From assembly GCA_016841005.1 (NCBI GenBank), contig JAEORG010000071.1:1-23143 (forward strand): a DNA stretch of 23,143 nt, read 5' to 3'. The position numbers were made by a program, and so were the translations under genes. This stretch comes from Candidatus Thorarchaeota archaeon. Its GTDB lineage: Archaea; Asgardarchaeota; Thorarchaeia; Thorarchaeales; Thorarchaeaceae. The notes under the pieces were generated by a model. That model worked only from the letters and a program-made list of their open reading frames with translations. It had not been told where the DNA came from and did not search any database. This document shows, piece by piece, positions 16,499 through 23,143 of this stretch (its first letter is position 1; each line of letters begins with the position of its first letter).

Positions 16499-17218
16499 AT
16501 GGTTTTGTTGACATTTAATGAAAACGAAGAGTTCGACTTACAGTTGGAAAACCGGTTAAATCTTCAATTTTCTATAGGCATACTTGGAGTACTCATCGGA
16601 TTTGTGTCCGGGGTATTATCATTATTCTACAACATTCTGATACAGACTAATTCTCCATCAGAATGGAGCAACTTCATTTCTGTGTATTTCACACAGAATA
16701 TTCTTGCTCTATATGGGTATATTTTTGTCATGGTTGGTCTACTTGCATTATTCAAAAAGCACAATTTCAACTACATGTGGGTATTTGTAATTCTAATTCT
16801 TGAGAATCTAATATTTATCATGTTTAATCCCTATCTTGTACAATGGTTTGAAGCAACGTATGGGGATTTTTCTGTGTATCAGAACTTCTCAATAGCTAGA
16901 ACGTTACTGAAAATTATCATACTCGCTGGTCTTACATTTTCTATTAGGGACAGTGTAAGGAACAAGTTCCTCATCTGGACTATTATTCTGGGAGGTGCAC
17001 TAACGTTAGGATTCAACTATCTCTTATGGTACATTCTGTATGGCCCCGGACCATTAATTAACGCGCCAGCTTTAACGACACTTCCCTATCTGGTTGGATC
17101 TTATCTTTTTGCAAAGATTTTCAGTATTTTTGAAATTTTACTGTTTGTAGATGAGCGAAAATATTCACCAAGCACTTATCATGAAACCATCGTGATTGGT
17201 GGAGAGTTTGACACCTAA
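16499..17218 (+). CDS. 6-TM membrane protein with W-x10-YQN loop
   Basis: A membrane protein of about 239 residues with six hydrophobic segments, best read as three helix pairs. I chose a start near 16499 (ATG) or 16505 (TTG) because of the TATA box at 16454 and GGAG at 16494-16497; TTG 16505 has the better spacing (7 bases). The loop of the second pair contains W-x10-YQN (bases ~16844-16885), the same spacing as in the four-repeat membrane protein 5 kb away, and the first pair has a related W-x9-TQN. Function unknown. Its TAA overlaps the TAG of the convergent zinc-ribbon gene by four bases (CTAA). Confidence 0.7.
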   Translation: MVLLTFNENEEFDLQLENRLNLQFSIGILGVLIGFVSGVLSLFYNILIQTNSPSEWSNFISVYFTQNILALYGYIFVMVGLLALFKKHNFNYMWVFVILILENLIFIMFNPYLVQWFEATYGDFSVYQNFSIARTLLKIIILAGLTFSIRDSVRNKFLIWTIILGGALTLGFNYLLWYILYGPGPLINAPALTTLPYLVGSYLFAKIFSIFEILLFVDERKYSPSTYHETIVIGGEFDT

Positions 17219-17661
17219 ATCTCCCTTTTAGTTGTAGGTAATGTTGCACCACAATAGGGGCATTTTACTGAGAGAGGCCCTACCCATTCAACGTCTTCAG
17301 CAGTAATATTACCTCCGCAACTCGAACAGAAAGTAGGTGGTTCATGTACAAAATTTTTCTCCACTGTTCTTTCTTGACTATACGCTGGTCTAAACAATCC
17401 CACAGGTCTAAAGGCTGATCCTATTAATCCGCGTGATCCATTTGTCTTATAGATGATAGCAAAGCCAATCAAGCATCCAATCATGGGAATCCCCATCAGA
17501 AAGAAAAGGATCATTCCAACGCCCAAATTGAATACATCAAACATAAACAGAGAGATGAATCCTCCAAAAAAGAAGACAATAATCACAGCTATACCAGCAC
17601 ACATTCCCATCACATTCGGTTCATCAGTCTGTCCTGTCATTCTGTTTGTCTCCGTAATCAT
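17215..17661 (-). CDS. 2-TM protein with C-terminal zinc ribbon
   Basis: About 148 residues. Two membrane helices (~18-42 and 48-71) are followed by a basic cytoplasmic segment and a C-terminal zinc ribbon with CSSC and CPYC about 20 residues apart. ATG 17661 is preferred to TTG 17664; neither has a clear ribosome site. Membrane-tethered zinc ribbons of this layout are frequent in archaea and usually uncharacterised. It is convergent with the 6-TM gene and lies downstream of the serpin-like gene on the same strand (39 bases), so co-transcription with that gene is possible. Confidence 0.72.
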   Translation of the reverse strand: MITETNRMTGQTDEPNVMGMCAGIAVIIVFFFGGFISLFMFDVFNLGVGMILFFLMGIPMIGCLIGFAIIYKTNGSRGLIGSAFRPVGLFRPAYSQERTVEKNFVHEPPTFCSSCGGNITAEDVEWVGPLSVKCPYCGATLPTTKREI

Positions 17662-17703
17662 CAATTGAAAGAAAGTTCAGTATATGAAGTTTACAGATAC
17701 ATA

Positions 17704-18609
17704 TCACATATCAAGTCCATCAGGGTTCTTCCATACATCCTTATTCAGGTAGCCAACGAAAAGAGGTTTCTTGAGTGTTGGGCGGGAGACCCACATTAGA
17801 AATGGTCTATTAATTATGTAGGGCTCTTGTTCCTTTGGTGCTGCTCCTGCAAGAATTCCCATTGCAACTGCACTCTTGATTCTAAAGCCTTTATGATTCA
17901 TCTTGAGTTTAGTCTGTTGGAGAGCTTGAGCTATTTCATAGTACGGAATATCCCCCTTCTCTACCATAGCTTTTAATCCGATAATCCAGTCGAGTGAACC
18001 TTGGAGGTCTAAGTCTACCATCGGAAAAATTAGACCTGAATATTCTTCGTATACTTTCTCTTTCTCTGATTGAATCTTTAAGGCAATGTCGATTATTGAA
18101 CTACCTGAAGGGACTTCATCAACCATAATGAAATAGACTTCATCATCTCCTTCAGTATGCACCTTTACTACCAAGTCTGAATGGTTCTTGTGTTTAAAGA
18201 GATCATAACCTGAGAGCATTTTAACTCCAGGATACTGTTCATTAGAATCAAGATAGATTGTAGTCGATGTGCCTGTAATTTTCCAATAACCTGTAATGTC
18301 CAACTTGCTTGCTGTGCCAAAATCTCCCGGACCAAACGGATTTAGTTCTATATCAAAACCATGGTGTTCTAGCCAATCATTGATTACTCTTGAATCGATA
18401 TGTGCGATACACTCGATTTCAGGAATTGACTCTATCTCCCCTTTGCAGATTGAGTAGAATTCCTCCATGAAGATCTTTTGTGTATCGTCACTCAACTCCC
18501 AATTCTTCACTGGCGATTTATCTTTGAGGAATTCTTCCATCTGTTGGATTGCGCCAACAATGGGATATGTTACAAATGTTGTAGTATCAGTTGTCATACC
18601 GTTATTCAA
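17704..18609 (-). CDS. divergent serpin-like protein
   Basis: A 301-residue protein whose C-terminal two thirds lines up in order with serpin landmarks. These are INDWL (76-80, serpin 'IN.WV'), KLDITGYWKI (102-111, 'lvl.na.yFk..W'), VKMLSGYDLF (129-138, 'V.MM...g.f'), LIFPMVDLDLQGSLDWIIGL (193-212, the strand-helix after 'lPkf'), MNHKGFR (237-243, 'vnE.Gt'), and finally NRPFLMWVSR with PLFVGYLN (267-289, 'drPFlf.I ... LF.Gr'). It lacks the first ~70-100 residues of a normal serpin. The hinge, normally GTEAAAA, reads GFRIKSAVAMG, so inhibition of a protease is doubtful. No signal peptide is seen, so it is probably cytoplasmic. Start TTG 18609 is backed by GAGGAGGAT ~8 bases upstream. The assignment is by eye. 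Confidence 0.5.
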   Translation of the reverse strand: MNNGMTTDTTTFVTYPIVGAIQQMEEFLKDKSPVKNWELSDDTQKIFMEEFYSICKGEIESIPEIECIAHIDSRVINDWLEHHGFDIELNPFGPGDFGTASKLDITGYWKITGTSTTIYLDSNEQYPGVKMLSGYDLFKHKNHSDLVVKVHTEGDDEVYFIMVDEVPSGSSIIDIALKIQSEKEKVYEEYSGLIFPMVDLDLQGSLDWIIGLKAMVEKGDIPYYEIAQALQQTKLKMNHKGFRIKSAVAMGILAGAAPKEQEPYIINRPFLMWVSRPTLKKPLFVGYLNKDVWKNPDGLDM

Positions 18610-18767
18610 ATGACAATATCCTCCTCATTACAAGCCATCAAACATGGGACCTTATAGGGATTCGCAGAAGTTAATCATCTGATTCTAAAGTATGGATATG
18701 TTAGACAAAAGTCAAAAGGTTGTACCGATATTGTTGTCTATTGTTGTTAGACGGAGGAGTGGTCAGT

Positions 18768-19784
18768 TTGGTGGAATCAAACGATCCTTATGAGAAACAA
18801 AATTGGGAGAGTATATTCCAAGCCATTGGTCATCCCTCAATTATCCTTGACAAAGATCACAAAATCTTGATGATTAACAAAGCGACAAGCAAGATGCTCA
18901 AGAAACGTCCAGACGAGATTATAGGAAATCTCTGTCATGAAGTATTTCATGATTCTGCGGAACCTGCCTGTGGTTGTCCTATGGAAACACTTCTAGAAAC
19001 AAAAAATCTTGAGACAAATGAAATGGTAGTAGAAACGCTAGGTGGTACTTACCTTATATCCTGCACTCCAGATTTTAATGATGATAGCAAATTAGAAAGG
19101 ATAATTCATATTGCAACAGATATCTCTGCCCGGTTTCGAGCTGAAGAGGAACTAGAGGCAGTTTTGGACATAATGGGTCATGACCTAAGAAACCGCCTTC
19201 AAGCTGCTCTATTAGGAGCTGAAATTCTTGGAGACACATGTCGTGGTGTAGATTCAATAGACGCAATCGATGTTATCATTGGATCGGTGGGTGCTCTGGG
19301 TGATATAATTGAAAAAGTTCAGGCAACACGCGGGTTTCTCAATGTACCTATTTCGGAAACATCTCTAGATGAAACTATAATGCAGGCAGTTAAGATTCTG
19401 AAATATCGTCATCCAATTGCAATCGTCAACATGGATATTACAGTGTCAGGTGCAATGATTAAGGCGGATACATTTCTGGAGAATTTACTCCTGAACTTAC
19501 TAGAAAATGGGATTATCCATAATACAAAATTGAAGAAACAGGTTTGGATTTCATTAAAAGAGGATAAGGAAGGCTATCTAGTTACTATCGCTGATAACGG
19601 GCCTGGAATTCCATCTCATGTTAGAGGAAGTCTATTTGATCCTGAACGAAGATTTGGTGGCGTAGGAATACACCAATCTGTTCGTATCGCGAAGAAATAT
19701 GGTGGTAGAATCACTCTCACTAATCGTATCCCTGATAATCCCGGAGAAGGTGCGGAATTTAGAGTCTTCTTGCCCGCATTATGA
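18768..19784 (+). CDS. PAS-domain histidine kinase with Cys/His-rich PAS
   Basis: About 338 residues. The start is taken as TTG 18768 because GGAGGAG (18753-18759) is 8 bases upstream; an upstream TTG at 18720 lacks one. One PAS domain (~12-120) contains C-H-E-V-F-H ... C-G-C-P (Cys56, His57, His61, Cys68, Cys70), a pattern that recurs in PAS sensors and could bind a metal or respond to redox. Then come an H-box with His138 in MGHDLRNRL, an N-box NLLLNLLENG, DNGPGIP, and FGGVGIHQSVRIAKKYGG. There is no membrane helix and no receiver. It is a cytoplasmic sensor kinase whose partner is unknown, possibly a stand-alone receiver elsewhere. It ends convergently 23 bases from the M29 peptidase. Confidence 0.88.
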   Translation: MVESNDPYEKQNWESIFQAIGHPSIILDKDHKILMINKATSKMLKKRPDEIIGNLCHEVFHDSAEPACGCPMETLLETKNLETNEMVVETLGGTYLISCTPDFNDDSKLERIIHIATDISARFRAEEELEAVLDIMGHDLRNRLQAALLGAEILGDTCRGVDSIDAIDVIIGSVGALGDIIEKVQATRGFLNVPISETSLDETIMQAVKILKYRHPIAIVNMDITVSGAMIKADTFLENLLLNLLENGIIHNTKLKKQVWISLKEDKEGYLVTIADNGPGIPSHVRGSLFDPERRFGGVGIHQSVRIAKKYGGRITLTNRIPDNPGEGAEFRVFLPAL

Positions 19785-19792
19785 TAGAATAA

Positions 19793-19815
19793 ACGAGTAA
19801 GAAAATCCTACTCGT
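19793..19815. terminator. 7-bp hairpin between convergent genes
   Basis: ACGAGTA (19793-19799) pairs with TACTCGT (19809-19815) around nine bases. It overlaps the stop codon of the M29 peptidase. There is no strong T run after it, so a terminator role is only tentative. Confidence 0.3.
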
Positions 19816-20869
19816 AGAAGTACTTACCTTTGGAATAAATTACTTCATCACCTGCAATTATCTCGCCATCAATCATGGTCTTAATCATATCCACGTGAAC
19901 AGCTGATTCGTTGACACCATTGCACTCCTTGTAGGCTCGACCTAATGCACAATGGATAGTATCTCCAATCTTCTCATCGAATAACATATTCAATGTGTGC
20001 TGTTTGATGCCGCGATTTGTCCCTATCGCCATCTCACCAAGTTTCTTAGAACCTTCATCAGTTTCAATTAGTGCTTTGAGCGTATCTTCGGATTTTTCAG
20101 CAGAATAGTCAATGACATCTCCTTTCTCAAAGGTGAGTCTTACTCCCTCAATGACTTTGCCCAACTGTAAGAAAGGAATGTCGAAATAGATTCTTCCCTC
20201 GACAGTATCTTCTACTGGAGCTGTGAATACTTCACCACTTGGCATGTTATGCTTTCCATCAGAAGCTATCCAAATTCGACCTTCTGTTTTTGCGTACAAA
20301 TCAGTTTCTGGACCCACATAACGAATATCACTATGGTGTTCAAGATGCTCCTTCATCAAAACCATATTCTTGCTCTCAGCTGCCCAATCAACTAGGGTAG
20401 CACCATATACAAAGTCTTGATACTCTTCCAAGCTCATATTTGCTTGTTGAGCGAGAGTCGCACAAGGATGAACAGTAAGGCACCATTTCTTCGAAAGTCG
20501 TATAGTTTGAATGTCTTGATTTGCTTTGTTGACAAGCATCATTCTCTTTGGATCAACATTGGCAAGTGCCATTGTGTTCATCGGAGAACGAATGAAGATG
20601 TACGCATCGCAATTCTCAATGAAAGCTTTGACATGTGTTGGTTCAGTACTAAGAGTTTCATCATCAGCGCCGTCAAAGAAAGCTCTCCTTATCTCTTCAC
20701 TACTCATAAGAGTAAAAGGTGCACCTCCTCGAGCCGCGACATGCTTAGTAACAGCAACTGCAAGGTCATGTGACAAAGGACTTGCAACAATTGCAACCAT
20801 GTCACCCTTCTTTACTTCTGTGCTCCAATCGACCAGAATCTTAGCATGTTCCTCAATTCTCTTATCCAT
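19808..20869 (-). CDS. M29-family metallo-aminopeptidase
   Basis: A soluble dinuclear-metal aminopeptidase of the AmpS/thermophilic (M29) family, about 353 residues. The metal and catalytic residues fall in family order: Glu213 (PSGEVF), Glu279 (LGEMAIG), His306 and Tyr313 (IHCALGRAY), His325-x-Asp327 (VHVDMI). The upstream frame is open to 20950, but I start at ATG 20869 because GAGGAT is 8 bases upstream and the product then begins MDKRIEEHAKILVDWS, as family members do; the extra 27 residues look non-homologous. It would trim peptides in the cytoplasm. It lies next to, and divergent from, a peptide-type solute-binding protein, which fits peptide use. Confidence 0.9.
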   Translation of the reverse strand: MDKRIEEHAKILVDWSTEVKKGDMVAIVASPLSHDLAVAVTKHVAARGGAPFTLMSSEEIRRAFFDGADDETLSTEPTHVKAFIENCDAYIFIRSPMNTMALANVDPKRMMLVNKANQDIQTIRLSKKWCLTVHPCATLAQQANMSLEEYQDFVYGATLVDWAAESKNMVLMKEHLEHHSDIRYVGPETDLYAKTEGRIWIASDGKHNMPSGEVFTAPVEDTVEGRIYFDIPFLQLGKVIEGVRLTFEKGDVIDYSAEKSEDTLKALIETDEGSKKLGEMAIGTNRGIKQHTLNMLFDEKIGDTIHCALGRAYKECNGVNESAVHVDMIKTMIDGEIIAGDEVIYSKGKYFYE

Positions 20870-21112
20870 TGTCTGTAATCCTCGATTTCTCCCACAAAAA
20901 CACTCCAAGATTAAGCTTGCTGCTTGTGCTGTTTTTTTCGATTGACGCAATTTCGCTTCTGGAGGCTATCTATTAACGCAAATAGCTATAACCACTCTCA
21001 CATATAGCAAAGAGTGCATTGTTGTCTATATACTATAGATTTGCATCTTGTCTTAGATGTCGTTTCCGACATGTAGTCTTCCTTCGACTCGGTAGATGGA
21101 GAAAAAATAACG
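20870..21112. promoter_or_regulatory. divergent promoter region with leader hairpin
   Basis: No gene is seen here between the M29 peptidase and the solute-binding protein. For the plus strand, CTATATACTATAG (21025-21037) can serve as TATA box, with start near 21057. A perfect hairpin ATGTCG-TTTC-CGACAT (21057-21072) would then sit at the very beginning of the transcript. A second stem CACTCT/AGAGTG (20993-20998 with 21011-21016) lies upstream. GGAG at 21098-21101 precedes ATG 21113 by 11 bases. Confidence 0.35.
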
Positions 21113-22939
21113 ATGCTAACACGTAACTCGAAACGAGTTCTGGCAATGACTCTAGTAACAGCTTTTCTTTTTATGGCTGTGTCACCTGCACTTGTCCACG
21201 CTCAGACTCTTCCTGGTCATTTCAAGAGTGGACCCTACCTAGACAAGATTGTCTTTGATGTAATTACGCAGGAAGACCAACGCGTCATTGCGCTTCAGGA
21301 CGGAGATATTGATTTGATTGATGATCAACTCGATCCGTCATTCCTCGAAACTTTAGTGGAGGCACAAGATGTAGAAGTGTTCCATAAGGTTAGGCAAGGA
21401 TACGGATATGTCGAGATTAACTGTCAAAAGTATCCGCTGAATATAACTGCCCTTCGTCGTGCTATCGCCTTTGCTCTTGATAAACAAGCAGTATCCGACG
21501 ATGTATGGGAGGGTCTATCTCAACCACTAGACAGTGTTGTTCCAGCTGGACATCTATTCACTGTTGAGGGTTCAATGCCGTATACGTACTATGAAGCAAA
21601 TATTGCTTTTGGTAACCAACTACTTGATGAGGCCGGATTTTTAGATATAGATGAAGATGGTTTCAGAGAGGCACCTGATGGTTCAGACTTTGATATTCTT
21701 GTTGAATGTGCATCAACATCTGCAATTGCAATTCAATGTGGTGAGATTCTCGAAGAGGCATTGCATGCCTTGGACATAGATGGTAACTCAGAAGCTACAG
21801 ACTTCTATGATTATCTAAATAGACTCTACTTCCACGGGGATTTCGACATTGTCTTTCTTGGTACTAGTTTCACTAACAGTGATGTTGATTGGCTTGAAAC
21901 AAGCTTTGGTTCTGAATACGCTGATGAGCCCTATCTGAACCTTCCAATGTTCAGGAACGAAACATTCGATTCGTGGATTCCTCAGTTAAAGACCGGTACG
22001 ACATTTGAGGAAGTCTATGAAGCGGCTATCGAGATGCAAAAGATACTCATCTATGAGTGTCCTGAGATTATCCTCTACAACAACATTCAGCTCTATCCAT
22101 ACAGAACCGATAAGTTTGAAGGATGGGTTGAATCGATATTTGATGGTATTCCAGGTTTCTGGACAAATATGAAACTTCACCTGAAGGACTCTCTTGGTGG
22201 TCCCTTCGGTGGTACACTTGTTTGGAGCAACTCTGAGGATGTTGACACCTTCAATCATATGGCTGCAGGTTCGGGATACACTCAACAAGTTCTCGATGGT
22301 ATGTTTGATCAGTTAATCAAGGTAGGACCGGAAGGTGAGGATGTGCCATGGTTGGCCGAGGACTGGACAGTTGAAACTCATGATGACAACTCTGCTGTAC
22401 CTGCTGGCCACATGCGAATCACATTTGATTTAGTTCAGAACGCAACATGGAGTGATGGAACACCATTGACCGGTGAGGACATTGCATTCACCTTCAATTA
22501 CTACAAGGAAGGTGCTGGGAATCCGTATGGGCCCGATTTAGTAAACATGGTCGCAGCATATGCACCAACCCCATACGAAGTAATCGTTGAATTCAACACT
22601 CAGTCTTACTGGAACCTTCACTTATGTGGTTATGATGAGATCATTCCTAAGCATGTCTTCGAATCTCTTGAACCTGATGATTGGCAGACCTATCAGCCCG
22701 ATCCTCCCGCATCCCCAATGGTGACTTCTGGACCATACAATTGTTCAGAATTTATTGCTGGTGAGTTCACTGAACTAACACGGAATCCGAACTACTTCTT
22801 TGGATTGAGTCATGAAACAACTCCAACTACCCCCACAGGTGGCGGAGGAATTGACTTGACTTTAACCTTAGTAGTTGGTGCAATCGGAGCTGCTGTTGTC
22901 ATTCTCATAGGTGGCTATGTACTAATCAGAAATAGATAA
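21113..22939 (+). CDS. family-5 ABC substrate-binding protein, halves in swapped order
   Basis: A 608-residue surface lipo/peptide-type binding protein. It has an N-terminal signal (hydrophobic 9-28, cleavage near VHA-QT) and a C-terminal Thr/Pro/Gly linker (569-579), membrane helix (580-604) and RNR tail, so it is anchored with the binding part outside. Residues 41-355 match the later part of SBP_bac_5: PYLDKIVFDVI, ALQDGDIDL, then LRRAIAFALDKQAV and LLDEAGF. Residues 365-563 match the beginning: GGTLVWS, PWLAEDW, ATWSDGTPLTGEDIAFTF, IPKH, TSGPY, LTRNPNYF. In ordinary members NPNYF is followed directly by PYLDKI, so the order looks circularly permuted. No permease or ATPase genes are in the window. 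It probably binds peptides or similar solutes. Confidence 0.85.
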   Translation: MLTRNSKRVLAMTLVTAFLFMAVSPALVHAQTLPGHFKSGPYLDKIVFDVITQEDQRVIALQDGDIDLIDDQLDPSFLETLVEAQDVEVFHKVRQGYGYVEINCQKYPLNITALRRAIAFALDKQAVSDDVWEGLSQPLDSVVPAGHLFTVEGSMPYTYYEANIAFGNQLLDEAGFLDIDEDGFREAPDGSDFDILVECASTSAIAIQCGEILEEALHALDIDGNSEATDFYDYLNRLYFHGDFDIVFLGTSFTNSDVDWLETSFGSEYADEPYLNLPMFRNETFDSWIPQLKTGTTFEEVYEAAIEMQKILIYECPEIILYNNIQLYPYRTDKFEGWVESIFDGIPGFWTNMKLHLKDSLGGPFGGTLVWSNSEDVDTFNHMAAGSGYTQQVLDGMFDQLIKVGPEGEDVPWLAEDWTVETHDDNSAVPAGHMRITFDLVQNATWSDGTPLTGEDIAFTFNYYKEGAGNPYGPDLVNMVAAYAPTPYEVIVEFNTQSYWNLHLCGYDEIIPKHVFESLEPDDWQTYQPDPPASPMVTSGPYNCSEFIAGEFTELTRNPNYFFGLSHETTPTTPTGGGGIDLTLTLVVGAIGAAVVILIGGYVLIRNR

Positions 22940-22947
22940 TTTCACTC

Positions 22948-22982
22948 AGAGGGGAATTTTCCCCTCTTCTCTTTCTTTTTCA
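22948..22982 (+). terminator. strong hairpin and T-tract after the binding protein
   Basis: AGAGGGG (22948-22954) pairs perfectly with CCCCTCT (22961-22967); two further A-T pairs may close the loop. It is followed by TCTCTTTCTTTTTC. This is a bacterial-looking intrinsic terminator placed right after the TAA. Confidence 0.65.
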
Positions 22983-23063
22983 TTTCATCTTTACATTTGT
23001 AAAATAGACTGAGTCTTTATCAGATGATGGTAGAAGCACCAGTTAGTTGTGTGAAAGAATATT

Positions 23064-23141
23064 AAGCTTCAAGGCCTCGGCGTGGCAGAGCTCGATCAGG
23101 TCGCGCACGTTCTCGGGCACGGCGAGGGCGGTACCCGAGTA
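23064..23141 (-). CDS. foreign GC-rich gene fragment (probable chimeric end)
   Basis: From AAGCTT (23064-23069) to the end the GC content rises to about 70%. On the minus strand one frame is fully open with strong third-position G/C and reads ...LAVPENVRDLIELCHAEAL..., a plausible internal protein piece. It is cut by the window end on one side and by the A+T-rich sequence at the AAGCTT on the other, where the fused frame reaches a stop at 23045-23043. I do not recognise the protein. The base composition is unlike every other gene here, so it most likely belongs to another organism, joined during library making or assembly. Confidence 0.55.
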
Positions 23142-23143
23142 CC

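Noticed and set aside
17536..17590. A degenerate copy of the [YF]QN hairpin in the 2TM-zinc-ribbon protein
   Set aside because: FDVFNLG resembles FDIFQNIG only with a deletion and without Gln; too weak to report.
20870..20950. 27-residue N-terminal extension of the M29 peptidase
   Set aside because: The family starts at MDKRIEEHAK-like sequence, and a ribosome site precedes ATG 20869.
1..23143. tRNA, rRNA, CRISPR arrays, insertion sequences, attachment sites
   Set aside because: No cloverleaf with conserved T-loop, rRNA core, spaced identical repeats, transposase or terminal inverted repeats were seen on reading both strands.

Overview
The window looks archaeal and most like an Asgard archaeon, probably Thorarchaeota-like. 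The reasons are moderate A+T content, archaeal TATA-like boxes and GGAGGT/GGTGA ribosome sites, a Roadblock/longin-like small protein next to a small zinc-ribbon protein, a leucine-rich-repeat protein with repeated 'IDLSPL' units, wHTH-plus-membrane and membrane-plus-zinc-ribbon proteins, and PAS-rich soluble histidine kinases. The lineage is an inference from gene style; no rRNA or other phylogenetic marker is present. The last ~80 bases (from a HindIII-type AAGCTT at 23064) are about 70% GC and read as a fragment of a different, bacterial-looking gene, so the right end is probably a chimeric join.

Layout. 1-1335: 3' part of a GPH/SLC45-like sugar transporter, convergent across a strong hairpin region with a two-gene operon (GTG-started Roadblock/longin-like protein, then a ~15-TM protein). 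3415-3678: small zinc protein. 3834-6407: a receiver-PAS4-histidine kinase, followed by a gene-free stretch of about 190 bases with three AAACGTT words. 6601-8797: two-gene operon of a membrane protein and an anchored NylB-like serine hydrolase. 8820-10568: operon (minus strand) of a PhzF-family protein and a QueG-like double-[4Fe-4S] protein. 10693-11580: a membrane protein made of four copies of a 2-TM hairpin. 11626-13583: minus-strand run of wHTH-2TM protein, TauE/SafE transporter and GNAT acetyltransferase. 13820-15775: a winged-helix protein and an LRR protein lying in one frame separated by a single TAA. 15777-16361/16376: PduO-type cobalamin adenosyltransferase. 16499-17218: 6-TM protein. 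17215-17661: 2TM-zinc-ribbon protein. 17704-18609: serpin-like protein. 18768-19784: PAS histidine kinase. 19808-20869: M29 aminopeptidase. 21113-22939: an oligopeptide-type ABC substrate-binding protein whose halves appear in swapped order.

How it fits together. Most of the window is short operons and single genes rather than one pathway. Surface and uptake functions (sugar transporter, solute-binding protein, membrane-anchored serine hydrolase, serpin-like protein, M29 peptidase) sit with sensing functions (two histidine kinases, wHTH proteins). The most interesting signals are the four-fold W-x6-W-x10-[YF]QN membrane repeat with possible echoes in neighbouring membrane proteins, the circular-permutation-like substrate-binding protein, the in-frame wHTH/TAA/LRR pair, and the divergent serpin-like protein.
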